Numbered from the stretch's first letter, positions 21,481 through 31,451 are shown. The stretch is DNA of 64,000 bases from GCA-003244245 sp963822695 (GCA_963822695.1 CAWGJH010000022.1:87193-151192), one strand, 5' to 3'. Notes: generated by a model not told the origin, from the letters alone. Translations and numbers: made by a program.

Positions 21481-21843
21481 ATCGCGCGCTCCGCGGTTGC
21501 CTGTGGCCGGGACCAGGAGGCCCCACATGATGCTAACCCCAGCGCTCGTGCTCGATGACTCGACTGGGTGGGAGTGCGGGGCGTGGCGACGAGGTCTCGG
21601 CACATATCGGACCCCAGCCCCGGTGGAAAGGCGTAATAAGCTACTTGTCCCTCAGGGCAAGCTGGGAGGATGCGGTGCCCGGGTATATCCCATCGCCACG
21701 ACCAGCGCCGTGCCAGCCGGCCAGCCCGATCTCTGTGGGTTCAGGTGATACAGACCTGAAGCACATCGTGGCATCATCCTCTCGGAATCATCGCGTTCCG
21801 CTAGTGACGCCAGGATACACTGACGCGATATACGTTGTACAGT
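21481..21843. other. Intergenic region upstream of hppD
   Basis: No gene is supported here. It holds the hppD operon promoter reading leftward and the 3' flank of the pentapeptide-repeat gene, whose stop is at 21844. The segment near 21770-21845 is more AT-rich. I see no clear terminator or operator. Confidence 0.45.
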
Positions 21844-22929
21844 TCATTGTTGAGTTTCAGGACCGCGGATTCGACCGATCCGCCCGTCGTCGTGCAGCGT
21901 CCAGCCGTCGGGGAGGCGAACCTCACGGCTGGTGTCCACCGTCATCCCGCCGGTACCAGGACGAACAGGCCACGGCAGCCGGCCACGGAGGTCGAGGTCA
22001 CCGCGGAACACCGTGCGCCGCAGGTCTACGGACTTGTCGAACGTGCTGCCGGCCAGGGTGACCGGCCCATGGAACTCGGAGCACAAGAACACCGCACCCT
22101 GCCGGAAGTGGGCGCCCTCGAACGAGACCCGACCGTGTGCGATCATGTGGGGAAAGTTGCTCCCCCCGCAAAAAACCGCGCCGTCACACTCCAACTTGCC
22201 GTGTGACGCGGCACGGGTGAACCACGTCTCGCCACTGATCTCGGCTGCGCTAAACCGGTTGGTGCCGTGCAGCTGCGTATCACGCAGGACGAGCTTGTGG
22301 ATGGCCTTGCCATACAGGTCTATATAGTCCAGCACCGCGCCGGTGAGGTCCAAGTCGGGAAGCGTGTCGGGTTTCTGGTGGCGGTCGGGCACCAACTCAC
22401 CGATCACACGCTGCGCCGCCAGCCGGACCTGCTTCTCCCGGTCGGCATCCTGCTCGGCTGACGGTTCCCACTGAGGGCGTTCACCCGTTCGGGCTTGCAC
22501 GTAGTCTGGGTGGTCGAAGGGGCGACGCAGGTATGAGCAGACCACGTCGAGCACCGTCTGGACGTAGGATGGCCGGCTGCGGGCCAGACCAGCCAACGCG
22601 TGCAGCGCACCGACCCGGACCTGGTCGGCCTCGTGACCGAGAAGCTCGACCGCACGAGCGAACCGCTCATCAGCCACGCGCTCCCGATCCTGCTCGTTGC
22701 TCCGCCGTTCCAGCTCGTGACGAGATTCCTCCACCCGTCGCCGGCGGTCGTTGAGCCACAGTGCGTACAGGGCGACGACCGCCGCGGACACCAGCCCTCC
22801 CGTCCGAACCGCCTCCGCCCCCGAGGTTCTCGAATCAAGCGCTAGCAGCAGAGCGGTGACCACGCCGAATAGCGCCACCGCCAACAGGATGGTGATCAAA
22901 AGCAACCAACCGTCCCGGCTTGCCCGCAT
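21844..22929 (-). CDS. Pentapeptide-repeat membrane protein
   Basis: A 361-aa protein. Two N-terminal transmembrane helices (about residues 8-30 and 43-60) are followed by a charged coiled segment (RRRRVEESRHELERR) and a helical domain containing RVGALHALAGLARSRPSYVQTV. The last third is made of pentapeptide-like repeats (LDLTGAVLDYIDLYG, VSFEGAHFRQGAVF, TLAGSTFDKSVDLRRTVFRGDLDLRG) expected to form a right-handed beta-helix. Such actinobacterial proteins are of unknown function, perhaps scaffolds. It stands alone on its strand. Confidence 0.85.
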   Translation of the reverse strand: MRASRDGWLLLITILLAVALFGVVTALLLALDSRTSGAEAVRTGGLVSAAVVALYALWLNDRRRRVEESRHELERRSNEQDRERVADERFARAVELLGHEADQVRVGALHALAGLARSRPSYVQTVLDVVCSYLRRPFDHPDYVQARTGERPQWEPSAEQDADREKQVRLAAQRVIGELVPDRHQKPDTLPDLDLTGAVLDYIDLYGKAIHKLVLRDTQLHGTNRFSAAEISGETWFTRAASHGKLECDGAVFCGGSNFPHMIAHGRVSFEGAHFRQGAVFLCSEFHGPVTLAGSTFDKSVDLRRTVFRGDLDLRGRLPWPVRPGTGGMTVDTSREVRLPDGWTLHDDGRIGRIRGPETQQ

Positions 22930-23160
22930 GGTGCCGGCTTCTCCCTTCTCCGCGGATCAGTAAGATCAGCATGCCCGCACCGGATTTCCCGCGTCATCAC
23001 CGGTAACCCACACGAACCTGGGTCCGTACCCGCAAGGCAGCAGGTGCTGCCAGAGTCCGCCCAGCGTGGCCGTAGGTTTTGATCGTCGAAACATCTACGT
23101 TCGACGCATGATTGAACCTGCGCCTGGCGCCGCAGACCCGTTGATTTCCTTCACTAGCCG

Positions 23161-24054
23161 GTGGTCACCGAACAGGACAAGGTGCGCATCATCTACACCT
23201 CCCGCCGGAACCTGGCGAGCGGGTTGGTCGCCGGTGGGACCGTGCGTAGCCGCTGGTTGAGGCGAGCGTTTGAGGAGACGCCGAGGGAGATGTTCGTTCC
23301 CCGTTTCTACCGCTCGGAATCCGGCCGCGAGGTGCTACTGGATGGGACGGACCCGCAGCAGCAGGAGTGGCTGCGCGGTGTGTACACCGACGCGGCGCTC
23401 ACAGGCCAACTGACCCCAGTGCCCGATCTGGCCCATGGGGCGGCCGCTCCCACCAGTTCCCGCTCGATGTCAACGGTTATGGCCGGGATGCTCGAAGCCC
23501 TCGATCTCCAGCCTGGCCACCGGGTCCTGGAGATCGGCACCGGCACTGGTTACAACACCGCACTGCTCTGCCACCGGGTCGGAGCAGACAACGTGACAAG
23601 CGTGGAGCTTGACTCACGGTTGGCCGACACAGCCCTCCAGGCGCTTACCGCTGTCGGGTTAACCCCCGCCGTGCATACCGAAGACGGACTACGTTGCTTC
23701 CTCGCCTACCCGGCTGGTCCGGTTTCTGCTTGCTGCGCGCGGCCTGGCGGCCGTGCTCGCGCGGGCCGGACCAGCCGGCGGTGGTGGTCACTGCGCGCGA
23801 CAGCAGCGAACAGGTTGGCTGCATGGGTCTGGTACCCGATTTCAGCCTGCCCGGTCGAGATCCCTCGTTCAGGCTGCGACGCGCCCCGTCTGACCGATCA
23901 GGGCAGCTATCCGGATGCGAGTTGTGGCAGGGTGGCAGGGAGGAGGCACTGCGTTCTCCGGCGGTTGCGGTCGTCGTCGACGTCCGTAGGAGTTAGAACA
24001 AGCCGCGCGCGGCGACTCTGGGTGTATAATGCACGTTTTCCTGCACCAGTTTGA
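23161..24054 (+). pseudogene. PCMT-type methyltransferase with degenerate C-terminal half
   Basis: The first 180 residues from GTG 23161 match protein-L-isoaspartate-methyltransferase-like enzymes. They include FVPRFYRSE, an SSRSMSTVMAGMLEAL segment, the SAM-binding loop HRVLEIGTGTGYNTALL and the acidic VELDSRLAD. After AVHTEDGLR (about 23690) the family similarity stops and the frame becomes Arg/Ala/Trp-rich and uncharacteristic of any domain. The substrate-binding half therefore appears deleted or replaced. Related methyltransferases often sit in peptide natural-product loci, but the context here is eroded. Confidence 0.6.
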
Positions 24055-24069
24055 ACGCGGTGCCCAGCC

Positions 24070-24256
24070 CGGAGCATGGTTCCTGTCCATGGAGACCTCA
24101 TCGCCCTGACTACGATCCCGTCTGTCGGTCCTCGATGTTCTCGACGGGTTGGCCGTACTGGCCGGCTATGAGTCCGGTAAATCGCTGGTCGATGCCGATG
24201 CCGAGACGATCTCGTGGCTTTTGCGCTGCGACTGTGCCGGGACACCAAGGGGACGG
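24070..24256 (+). other. Short kinase-like debris upstream of the phosphotransferase gene
   Basis: Two fragments in different frames are visible: MVPVHGDLIALTTIP (a HGD motif as in aminoglycoside phosphotransferases) near 24075-24120, and LAVLAGYESGKSLVDADAETISWLLR at about 24145-24220. They may be the end of a decayed neighbouring gene. Evidence is weak. Confidence 0.25.
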
Positions 24257-25198
24257 ATGACTGGTCTGCGCTCGCTGCTTCAGGAACAGATTCGCCAGGT
24301 GGACGCCCGCGTGGACGGCGCAGGGGGCACCTACTCCGCTGAGCGTGACGAGATCCGCCGGGCTGTCGCGTTCGTCGGCGAGTTGTGCGGACGTCTGGGC
24401 CTGGGCGAGCTTGAGCGGAATCTGAACCCGGGCACCGGTAAGCCGCAGCTACTGCTCGTCATGCGTGATGCCCGGGGTGAGCGGGTGGTGCTCAAGGTGT
24501 ACGGCAGACTGCGGCCCAACGAGGCTGCGGTACAAGGACTATGGTGGAAGGAGGGCGTTGCGACGGTTCGGGTTCTTGACTCGGGTGACGACCCGGTGAG
24601 CTGGCTGTTGATGCCGTACGTCACCGGGATTGTGCCCGTTCCGGCCGATGGACCTGCCCTAACCGCCGACATCGCCCGCATCATGGCCGCCGCGCACCGT
24701 ATACATCGCGCCAACGTCGGCAGCCCCCGGGATCTCTACACCGGGGTCAGCGTGCACCTACGCAACGTGCTGGCCGCAGCCACGAGGAATGACTACGCCG
24801 TACCCTCCGATCTCGACGTCCAAGCTGCCGAGGTCATGCGATCCGGCGTGCCCACGTTCCTGCATGGCGATCTCGCTCCCGTCAACCTTCTGCGTGGGTC
24901 CGACGGCCTGCGAATTCTCGACACCTGCGGTTACACCGGGCCGGCCGAGTTCGACGCGGCGCGGTGGTGTGCACGCGTGGGCGGATCGCGCGGCGCGGTC
25001 GAGGCGCTGGGCCGGTGGCTGGACGTCGAGACCGCGCTCGACTCTGACCTCGCCCATCGCTTGCTCGGACTTGAGTTGTTCATGGAGGCCGGCGTCCGCG
25101 AGATCGTCAAGGAGGAACGTGGTCTGCCCTGGGCAGAGCGCGATGACGAGACGCAGCGCCTTCTGCACCTTGGCGCCGAGCTCGGGACAGCGCCGTGA
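24257..25198 (+). CDS. Aminoglycoside-phosphotransferase-like (APH family) kinase
   Basis: A 313-aa protein from ATG 24257, preceded by AGGGGACGG. It has the APH/choline-kinase fold: an N-lobe strand LLLVMRDARGERVVLKVYG with the ATP-binding Lys, the hinge WLLMPYVTG, the catalytic loop FLHGDLAPVNLL (His203, Asp205) and the metal-binding Asp in LRILDTCGYTGPAEFD. Small-molecule or peptide phosphotransfer is likely; a resistance role is not shown. Its stop overlaps the GTG start of the following interrupted gene (GTGA, 25195-25198), so the two were co-translated. Confidence 0.75.
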   Translation: MTGLRSLLQEQIRQVDARVDGAGGTYSAERDEIRRAVAFVGELCGRLGLGELERNLNPGTGKPQLLLVMRDARGERVVLKVYGRLRPNEAAVQGLWWKEGVATVRVLDSGDDPVSWLLMPYVTGIVPVPADGPALTADIARIMAAAHRIHRANVGSPRDLYTGVSVHLRNVLAAATRNDYAVPSDLDVQAAEVMRSGVPTFLHGDLAPVNLLRGSDGLRILDTCGYTGPAEFDAARWCARVGGSRGAVEALGRWLDVETALDSDLAHRLLGLELFMEAGVREIVKEERGLPWAERDDETQRLLHLGAELGTAP

Positions 25199-25940
25199 CA
25201 GGTGCGCCTGTCGCCGTCCTGGTCAGTACCCACGATCATCTCGATGATGCCCGGATAAACATGGAAATCGTCCGCGCGGCGTGGCAGGAGGAATTCTCCG
25301 ACGTTGCGCTGGTCCATGCGTACAACGGCAAATCCGGGAGTTGGACGCCCTATCTGGAAGACGTCCTGGTTAAGGTGGCACCGGGAGAGAACCATTTCAC
25401 CGGAGCTGCCGACCTCCTCGACGCTGGGCTCGCCGTGATCACCCGAGACCTCCTCAACGTCCAGCATGTCGTCTGCGTCGCGGCCGACAGTTGGTTGTAC
25501 CGACCGGAACGGGTGCGCTCGATCGTCGAGGACATGCACCGCGACGATCTGCGGCTGGCCGCAGCCAGCTGGGAAGTTGCCGACGACGCACACGGCGTGC
25601 GCCGCGATCCCGCGCTGCTACCGGGCGCCGGTCTGTCAACCGATGCCTTCGTCATCGACCTGCCGTGGGCGCTCGAGTTCGGAATGCTGCCGCTCGACAT
25701 GACCGGCTTCCTCGCCACCAACGGCGCGATGCTGAACTACCTGCAGGAGATCGTGCTGCTGGAGAAGTACGTCGAAGGTCGGTACCTGGGCGCCGTGCGC
25801 ACCCAGCTGCAGCGGACGCGCTGGCCAAGGACGGCTGGGGCAGCGAAGGTTTACGACGAGCGCGCGCGATGCTACGGCTGATTCACGAACGGCCCATCGA
25901 CTCGGCCGGCATTACGGCACCGTCGCACAAGGGGCACTGG

Positions 25941-25961
25941 CCCAATGGCGTTAAGTTAAGC
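25941..25961. repeat. Left terminal inverted repeat of the IS
   Basis: Exact reverse complement of 27421-27441; begins CCCAATGGCG and ends in an AT-rich TTAAGTTAAGC. Confidence 0.95.
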
Positions 25962-25985
25962 TTACATGGGTGTAAGATCGACTGT

Positions 25986-27426
25986 GTGGCGCGTCGTGGG
26001 CAGCAGGTGGTGGCTGGGGACCGTTTGCCGGACCGGATCGGGATCGGGGTGCTGGCGAAGGTGTTCACCCCGGAGCTGGTGGATCGGGTGATCGATGAGG
26101 TAGGGGTACGTGAGCAGCGCAAACGCACGTTGCCGGCCCGGGTGGTGGTGTATTACCTGCTGGCGATGGTGCTGTTCTTCCAGTCCAGCTACGGCGAGGT
26201 GTGGAACAAGCTGGTGGCTGGGCTGGAGTGGGCGAAGCGGTTCCGGGTACGGCTGGCGCTGGGCATGCAGCCGAGTCCGGCGGCGATCACCTACGCGCGC
26301 CAGCGGCTGGGCTGGGAGGTGATGGCCCGGCTGATGGAGCAGGTGGCCGGGCCGTTGGCCGGGCAGGAGTCCGCCTCGGCGTTCGTGTCCGGGATGCGCC
26401 TGGTCGCGGTGGATGGGATGTGTGTGGACGTGCCGGATACGCCGGAGAACGGTGCGGAGTTCGGCTACCCGGGCAACGACGAGCGCAGGGGTCCGTTCCC
26501 GCAGATCCGCCTGGTCGGCTTCGGCGAGTGCGGGACCCGGGCGGTGCTGGGGGCGGCCTGCGCGGCGCTGGCCACCGGGGAACAGGCCCTGACCCGCCGA
26601 CTGCTGGGCAAGCTGGGCCGCGGTGACCTGCTCATCGCCGACCGCAATTTCCTGTCGCATGGCCTGCTCACCGAGGTGCTGGCCGCCGGGGTGCACGTGC
26701 TGTGGCGGGCCAAAAGCGACATCGACCTGCCGGTGCTGGAGGTGTTTTCCGATGGCACCTACCGATCACGGATCGCCGACCCGGCCGCCGCCAGGCGGAT
26801 GCGCCGCAAGGGCACAGACCCCCAAGACATCCCTGGCATCGACGTGCGGGTGATCGAGTACTCGGTCACCTCCGAGGACGGCAGCGAGGTATCTGAGACC
26901 TTCACCCTGGTCACCGACATCCTCGACCCGCAGGTTCTCACCCCGGAGCAGGCCGCCAGTGCATACGCTTCCCGCTGGCAGCTGGAAACCTGCTTCGATG
27001 AGCTGGAAACCTCGCTGCGCGGCGGTGCCGCCGTGGTACTGCGCTCCAAATCCCCGCCGCTGATCCGACAGGAGATCTACGCGATGCTCTGCTGCTACCA
27101 GGCGATCCGCACACTGATCAGCCACGCCGCGGACACCGCCGGACTCGATCCCGACCGGATCTCCTTCACCCGCGCCCGCGACGCCATCCGGGGCCGCATC
27201 AGCGACCCCGGATGTTTTTCCCCCTCCAGACCTTGACGATCTCGCCAACGACCTGGCCTTCGAGATCACCCGCAGACGCAACCTCGTCCCGCCGCGTCCA
27301 GACCGCCGCTACAAAAGGGAGACCAAACGAGCGGGCGGCCGGTACAAAACCCGCAAACCAGGCGAGTCGGCGCGGCTGACCCCGCTCACAACGATCAAGT
27401 ACTGGCTGATGCCAGCACCCGCTTAA
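25986..27426 (+). pseudogene. IS4 family transposase, frameshifted near the 3' end
   Basis: From GTG 25986 the protein has the IS4 N-terminal domain (GIGVLAKVFTPELVDRV, LPARVVVYYLLAMVLFF). A DDE catalytic core follows: LVAVDGMCVDVPDT (first Asp), GDLLIADRNFLSHGLL (second Asp), and Y-x2-R-x3-E in YASRWQLETCFDELE. The frame ends at 27236, but the expected C-terminal tail (LDDLANDLAFEITRRRN through KYWLMPAPA) continues in another frame to TAA 27424-27426. The shift lies near TGTTTTTCCCCC (about 27212-27223). This is either an inactivating indel or a programmed slip; IS4 members normally use one frame. Confidence 0.8.
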
Positions 27427-27441
27427 CTTAACGCCATTGGG
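27421..27441. repeat. Right terminal inverted repeat of the IS
   Basis: Perfect match to the left repeat in opposite orientation; includes the transposase stop codon. Confidence 0.95.
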
Positions 27442-27660
27442 CACTGGCCCCGCCTCGGACTCATTACGATCGAGGACCCGGTTGTTAAACGCGCCGAGAT
27501 ACGAAGCGTCAACAGTCTGCGGGGCGGTCCGGCGCTCGAACGGTTTCTCCTTGAAAGGGAGCTGTCCTGGTTCAACGCGGCGCGATAAGCTGGGCTGTCA
27601 GATGGTTCGGAGCGTCGAGCGCAGCGGACACGAGCATGTGGTTCGATACGCTGCAATTGC

Positions 27661-29896
27661 TCAGCTGCCAAGTTCGCTGACAAGCTGCCGCACCCGGAGC
27701 GTCGAAGAACTGCCCGGACCGTATACTGCCTCGAAAATGACGAGCGAATCGGCTGCCTCGATATGCGCCCGCGAGATGTCCCCGCTGAGCCGTAGGCTTT
27801 CCGCTAGGGCCAGCTTTGCGCCCGCGACGTAATGATGTTGTTCACCCATTCGGCGTGCGAACATCCGCACTGCGCGGTCCAGTACTTCGACCGACTTTCC
27901 CAACTCGCCAAGATCACGAAGAACGGCGCCATAACTCACGAGGCTCCCCGCCACGTCCGGATGATCTTCAAGTCGCTTCACTCGTACCTCCACAACATGT
28001 TCCAAGAGCGCTCGAGCCTGAAGAAGCCGGCCCGTCTTCCGAAGTACATCAGCAAGATGCCCATCGACGTCAATGACATCCGGATGATTGTTGTTATAGT
28101 GTTGCAGCAGTAAGGATTTCGCCTCTCGAAGCCGCTCTTCAGCAACATCAAGTTCACCTAGCTCAGTCGAAACTATTCCAATATGTTTATGGGACGAAGC
28201 CAGATCAATCGACACAATGCTATCGCCGAGCGATCGTCGAATTCGTAAAGCCTCACAAAAGACATCACGGGCGTCAGCGAGTCGCCCACGGCGCCAGAGC
28301 ACGTCGCCCAGGACCTGTTGACCCGCTGCGATGGTGGAAGGATCAACACCGTCGGCACTGTCAAGAATTCTCAGTGCCTCACGGGCATCCCGTTCGGCCG
28401 CCGCAAAATCACCTCGTTCACGGAGAATACGGCCGAGGTGGATCAAATTTTCACCGACTGGTACCGCGCCATCGCCAAGCACTTCACGATACAAGGCTAT
28501 AGCACGCTGAGTAACGCGTTGCGCATCTTTAAGATCGGCGAGATGATGATACAGTCAACCAAGACTGGTCAGTGTCTCAGCTTCTGCGATACGATCTGCA
28601 CCGTTGGGTTGCGTACGCGCCTCAAGCGCGCGTTCGAAAAAGAGAAGCGCGTCGGTATAATCGCCTCGCATGTGAAGATACCGGCCAGCGGCTTGGAACA
28701 CCACACCAATGTCACGGCTATGTTCGGGCAACAACCCGTCGAGAGACTCCGTGGAAACCAACACATGCGGGAGCAGTCAACCGCAGGTCGGCCAAGTCGC
28801 CACATCTGTCGAATTCTTTGGAAACGCTGCGGCAAGCAGCTTCACTGCATCTGAATGGTAGGAGACCTGCTCCGCCTGCGTAAGCTGGTCTCGAACGACA
28901 AGCTGAACAAGTCTGTGGATCACGATTCGAAGAGGATCCGCGCTAACAAGAGAGAAGGCGATGAGGGAGGCAAGCACACGGTCATACTGGATCGGGTCTG
29001 ATACGATCGGCCGCAGAGGCTCGCTAAGAACCTCGGCATGTTCATGTAGAAGTCGGCGAGGTATGTCATCGGGAGCGAGGTAGGCGAACAAGCCGAGCAG
29101 GTCACGGGCGTGCGGTTATTCCTGCCGCACGCCGGACGGATCGATACGGTCCACGTAGTTGCCACTGTTTCTCTATACCAGTTCGGTTGTCCTAGTGTCA
29201 GAAGTTGGTGGCGGTTGGCGACGAGGAGGTCAGCGTAAGCTTCCAGGGAAGTTCGGGTCTCCTCCACGTATGCTCCGGCTTGCTCCAGAGCTAACGGGAG
29301 ATATCCGAGCTTTTTGGTGATGACACTGGCCGCAGGCTCCTCAGTACTTTTTCCTCTTTTTAGCAAGAATGTTATCGCCGCCGCCGGCTCAAAGACGTCA
29401 ACCATTATAGTGTGAGCCAGGTTACCCCATGCAAGATTTCTAGATGTGATGAGAATCGAGCCGGTTCCAGCCGGCGACCAGAAGCGCTCAATGATTCGCC
29501 GGCTCTCTACGTTATCAAATATCAACAACCATCGCCCACGATTCCGGAGTTCACGCCAAAGTTCGAAAAGAATCTGACTTTGTTCCGCAACTTCCGGGAT
29601 GCCGAGCTCCCGAGCCAACCACTCAATCTTGACGGACAGTATCTGCGCACGCCCCGCAACACGTTTAATAAGTCGCCGCGCCCAGTCTCCGCCGCTGTAC
29701 GGTGACGTTGAAAACGCAGTGGATATCATTAGTACGATACAGTCGCTGACATCCGAAGCTTCTACCGCTCGTCTGTCCAAATCTTCACCAGCCACAAAAT
29801 TCCAGCTCTGCTTGACCACCTCATAGCCAGCGAGACCAAGTGCCTCGACAAGCCAATCAGCCCATATGCCATCCGCGGCGATATAGCCAGGGTGGG
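27661..29896 (-). pseudogene. TIR-NB-ARC-TPR (NLR-like) protein, multiply frameshifted
   Basis: Fragments in several minus-strand frames align in order to a STAND immune-type protein. A TIR part (DWLVEALGLAGYEVVKQSW, about 29890-29690) lacks its N-terminal beginning. Next is an NB-ARC part without its P-loop but with RGRWLLIFDNVE, ILITSRN and GYLPLALEQAGAYVEET, then a winged-helix region (LFAYLAPDDIP). The TPR array is split at about 28770 and 28550, with the final piece 27661-28494 (repeats such as RRGRLADARDVFCEALRIRRSLG) ending at 27661. At least three frame breaks and an internal deletion make it non-functional. It was probably a prokaryotic NLR-like defence or signalling gene. Confidence 0.75.
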
Positions 29897-29939
29897 GTCA
29901 TCGGAGACAGCCCCGTGGGCGCCCCGGTGTGCTGACTAT

Positions 29940-30074
29940 TTAGAACACATGGATGATCCACAGCACGAGTTGGTACAGCAGCGCAAATGGTAGCAACGCC
30001 ACAAACATGCACAAAAACATTGTGGCGACTCCCTTTTTTAGCTCGTGCTCGGCCCTGCGAATGGGATGTCTCAC
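29940..30074 (-). CDS. Small single-pass membrane protein, 44 aa
   Basis: Begins GTG at 30074 with an AAAAAGGAAA site about 7 bases upstream and ends TAA at 29940-29942. A basic, charged N-terminus (MRHPIRRAEHELKKG) precedes one strongly hydrophobic helix (FLCMFVALLPFALLYQLVLWII) and a two-residue tail. A shorter start at the internal ATG would also be possible. No family is recognised; it resembles other actinobacterial one-helix micro-proteins. Confidence 0.5.
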   Translation of the reverse strand: MRHPIRRAEHELKKGVATMFLCMFVALLPFALLYQLVLWIIHVF

Positions 30075-30890
30075 GTTGGGTTTCCTTTTTAGGTCCGATT
30101 TGGGCCGTCACTGAGTATGTCGTAATCCCCCGCCGGAGTGTTACTGGGCCGTAACTCGCGAGGGGAGACCACGTGCTGGAGGACGCGAGGACCTGTTGCG
30201 CGACTCGAACGGTGCCCGCTGGCCCTCCAACTCCGGCACCCACCGCTCGGTCACTCCGCAGCCATATCACCCGCCGGGAAATGGTCCAAACAGGCACAGT
30301 GCCGATCTTCCCCTCGCGCGCGCGGTTTGCGGAGATCGCTAGCCGAACAATCATGAAGGAATGCCCCAATATGACCACCCTAGGTGACCTTTGGTTACAG
30401 CTAAGTATCCGGTCCGCCCCGAAACTAGGTAGTCACGCCCGGGAGTCTACGTAGCGATCCCCTGGATCCTGCTCCGACCGCGCGGCCCACATCCGGTACT
30501 CACTGCGTCGGAGGCAGCGTCCCAGCACCTGAGCGCATGCTCAGCAGGGCCTCCCACCAGCAGCAACGTGGCTCTGGTGGCATCTCAGACAAGCCTCACC
30601 GAACGTTCGGTAGGCACTCGATCTCTGGAAATCCCGTAACTGCTTGACCCTGCTAGGTAACCGAAACCCAGCTTCACGACTAGGTAATGGCGTCCAAAAG
30701 TTAGGGGGCAATACATGTTGTCATATGTGTTGTTGGGGCTGCATCAGCGTTACGGTTAGGTAGCTACCACCCTGGTTAGGTAGCTACCACCCTGGTGGGT
30801 AGGTGGTATACCGCTCCGGACCCTGGCGGGACGACTCCAGGTGGCAGCACCTCACATTGTGCGCCACTTCGTATGAAGGAGCACCTAATC
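30075..30890. other. Long intergenic region with duplicated palindromic element
   Basis: About 800 bases without a supported gene. Repeated CTAGGTAA-type short elements occur near 30382, 30652 and 30681. A 20-bp tandem repeat containing GGTAGCTACC lies at 30754-30793, just upstream of a secreted-protein gene. The region probably holds regulatory sequence. Confidence 0.45.
30754..30793 (+). promoter_or_regulatory. Tandem 20-bp repeat with palindromic core, candidate operator
   Basis: GGTTAGGTAGCTACCACCCT occurs twice head to tail (30754-30773 and 30774-30793). Each unit contains the perfect palindrome GGTAGCTACC. It ends about 100 bp before the start of the small secreted-protein gene, a position suited to a regulator binding site. 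No regulator is identified. Confidence 0.5.
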
Positions 30891-31136
30891 ATGACCGTGA
30901 AAACCGTTCATCGTGGCCTGCTGATCACCGCCGTTGCCGGTGGACTGATGCTAGCCAGCCAGCCACTGGCCAGCGCAGCGATACAGCCCGCAGCCATCCT
31001 CGCTCCCACCAGCATCGTCAAGGCCCAACCCGCCGTCCCCGTTCCCATCCCCGGCGGTTCTGTCGTCTCCCTTGTGGGCATCCTAAACGGCGCTATCGCC
31101 GGCGCCACCCCCGTCCTTGGCCTCCCCACGCTCTAG
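30891..31136 (+). CDS. Small secreted protein, 81 aa
   Basis: ATG 30891 follows a GAAGGAGCACC ribosome-binding region. Residues 1-31 form a Sec signal peptide (basic TVKTVHRG, hydrophobic LLITAVAGGLMLA, cleavage likely after PLASAA). The mature part of about 50 residues is rich in Pro, Val, Ala and Gly (AQPAVPVPIPGGSVVSLVGIL) with no Cys, so it is not a standard chaplin. Surface or extracellular location is likely; function unknown. The upstream tandem palindromes suggest specific regulation. Confidence 0.65.
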   Translation: MTVKTVHRGLLITAVAGGLMLASQPLASAAIQPAAILAPTSIVKAQPAVPVPIPGGSVVSLVGILNGAIAGATPVLGLPTL

Positions 31137-31321
31137 AACCCGACCGGCACGACCCAACCATGCCTGTGTGATCGCCACCCGTGCTTCCCCTGTCGGCGCT
31201 GCCTGCACCGCGCGAGCAGCGACTGCGGGCGGCACTACACGAGCGCGGCTGGGCGGATGTCGGTCTGCTGGTGGTGACCGATCTGGACGTCTCGGCCCTG
31301 GACGGCACGCGACTGCGGCGC

Positions 31322-31367
31322 CCCATCCGCGGAGACCGGAGCACACGATCCGGTCTCCGCGGATGGG
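31322..31367. terminator. Perfect 19-bp inverted repeat
   Basis: Arms 31322-31340 and 31349-31367 are exact reverse complements around the 8-nt loop GCACACGA. It lies about 190 bp downstream of the secreted-protein gene and about 85 bp past the end of the convergent zinc-ribbon gene. It could be a bidirectional terminator; no T-tract is present, which is usual in actinobacteria. An operator or element end is also possible. Confidence 0.5.
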
Positions 31368-31451
31368 CGGCTCCATTGTGCGACATGGGCAGAAAGCCCG
31401 GCTCCGAGATGTCCACGGGGTAACGCAGGGCCGCCCGGGTCCGGCGGCTCG

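Larger units (their letters stand above)
25941..27441 (+). mobile_element. IS4-family insertion sequence, 1501 bp
   Basis: Bounded by perfect 21-bp inverted repeats (25941-25961 and 27421-27441, starting CCCAATGGCG). The flanking direct repeat CACTGG (25935-25940 and 27442-27447) is a 6-bp target duplication. The rejoined target reads GGGGCACTGGCCCC, itself an inverted repeat. It contains one transposase gene, which ends inside the right repeat. Confidence 0.93.
25195..27588 (+). pseudogene. Unknown (glycosyltransferase-like) gene, frameshifted and split by an IS element
   Basis: From GTG 25195 the protein begins PVAVLVSTHDHLDDARINMEIVRAAW, alternating strand/helix segments reminiscent of a GT-A nucleotide-binding fold; I do not recognise the family with confidence. 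Near 25810 the reading moves to another frame (ADALAKDGWGSEGLRRA). That frame runs to KGHW at the IS insertion (25940) and resumes after the IS (27448) with PRLGLITIEDPVVKRAEIRS, ending at TAA 27586-27588. Uninterrupted it would be about 296 residues. It overlaps the upstream kinase gene by 4 nt, implying a joint pathway now lost. Confidence 0.6.

Noticed and set aside
24149..24256. Longer N-terminus for the APH-like kinase
   Set aside because: The first 36 codons look like debris of another gene, and ATG 24257 has its own ribosome-binding site.
29857..30378. 173-codon minus-strand frame in the region before the secreted-protein gene
   Set aside because: No coding character or motif; the 44-aa membrane protein with a ribosome-binding site lies in a different frame.
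31322..31367. CRISPR repeat or IS end
   Set aside because: Only a single inverted repeat with no spacers, transposase or target duplication nearby.
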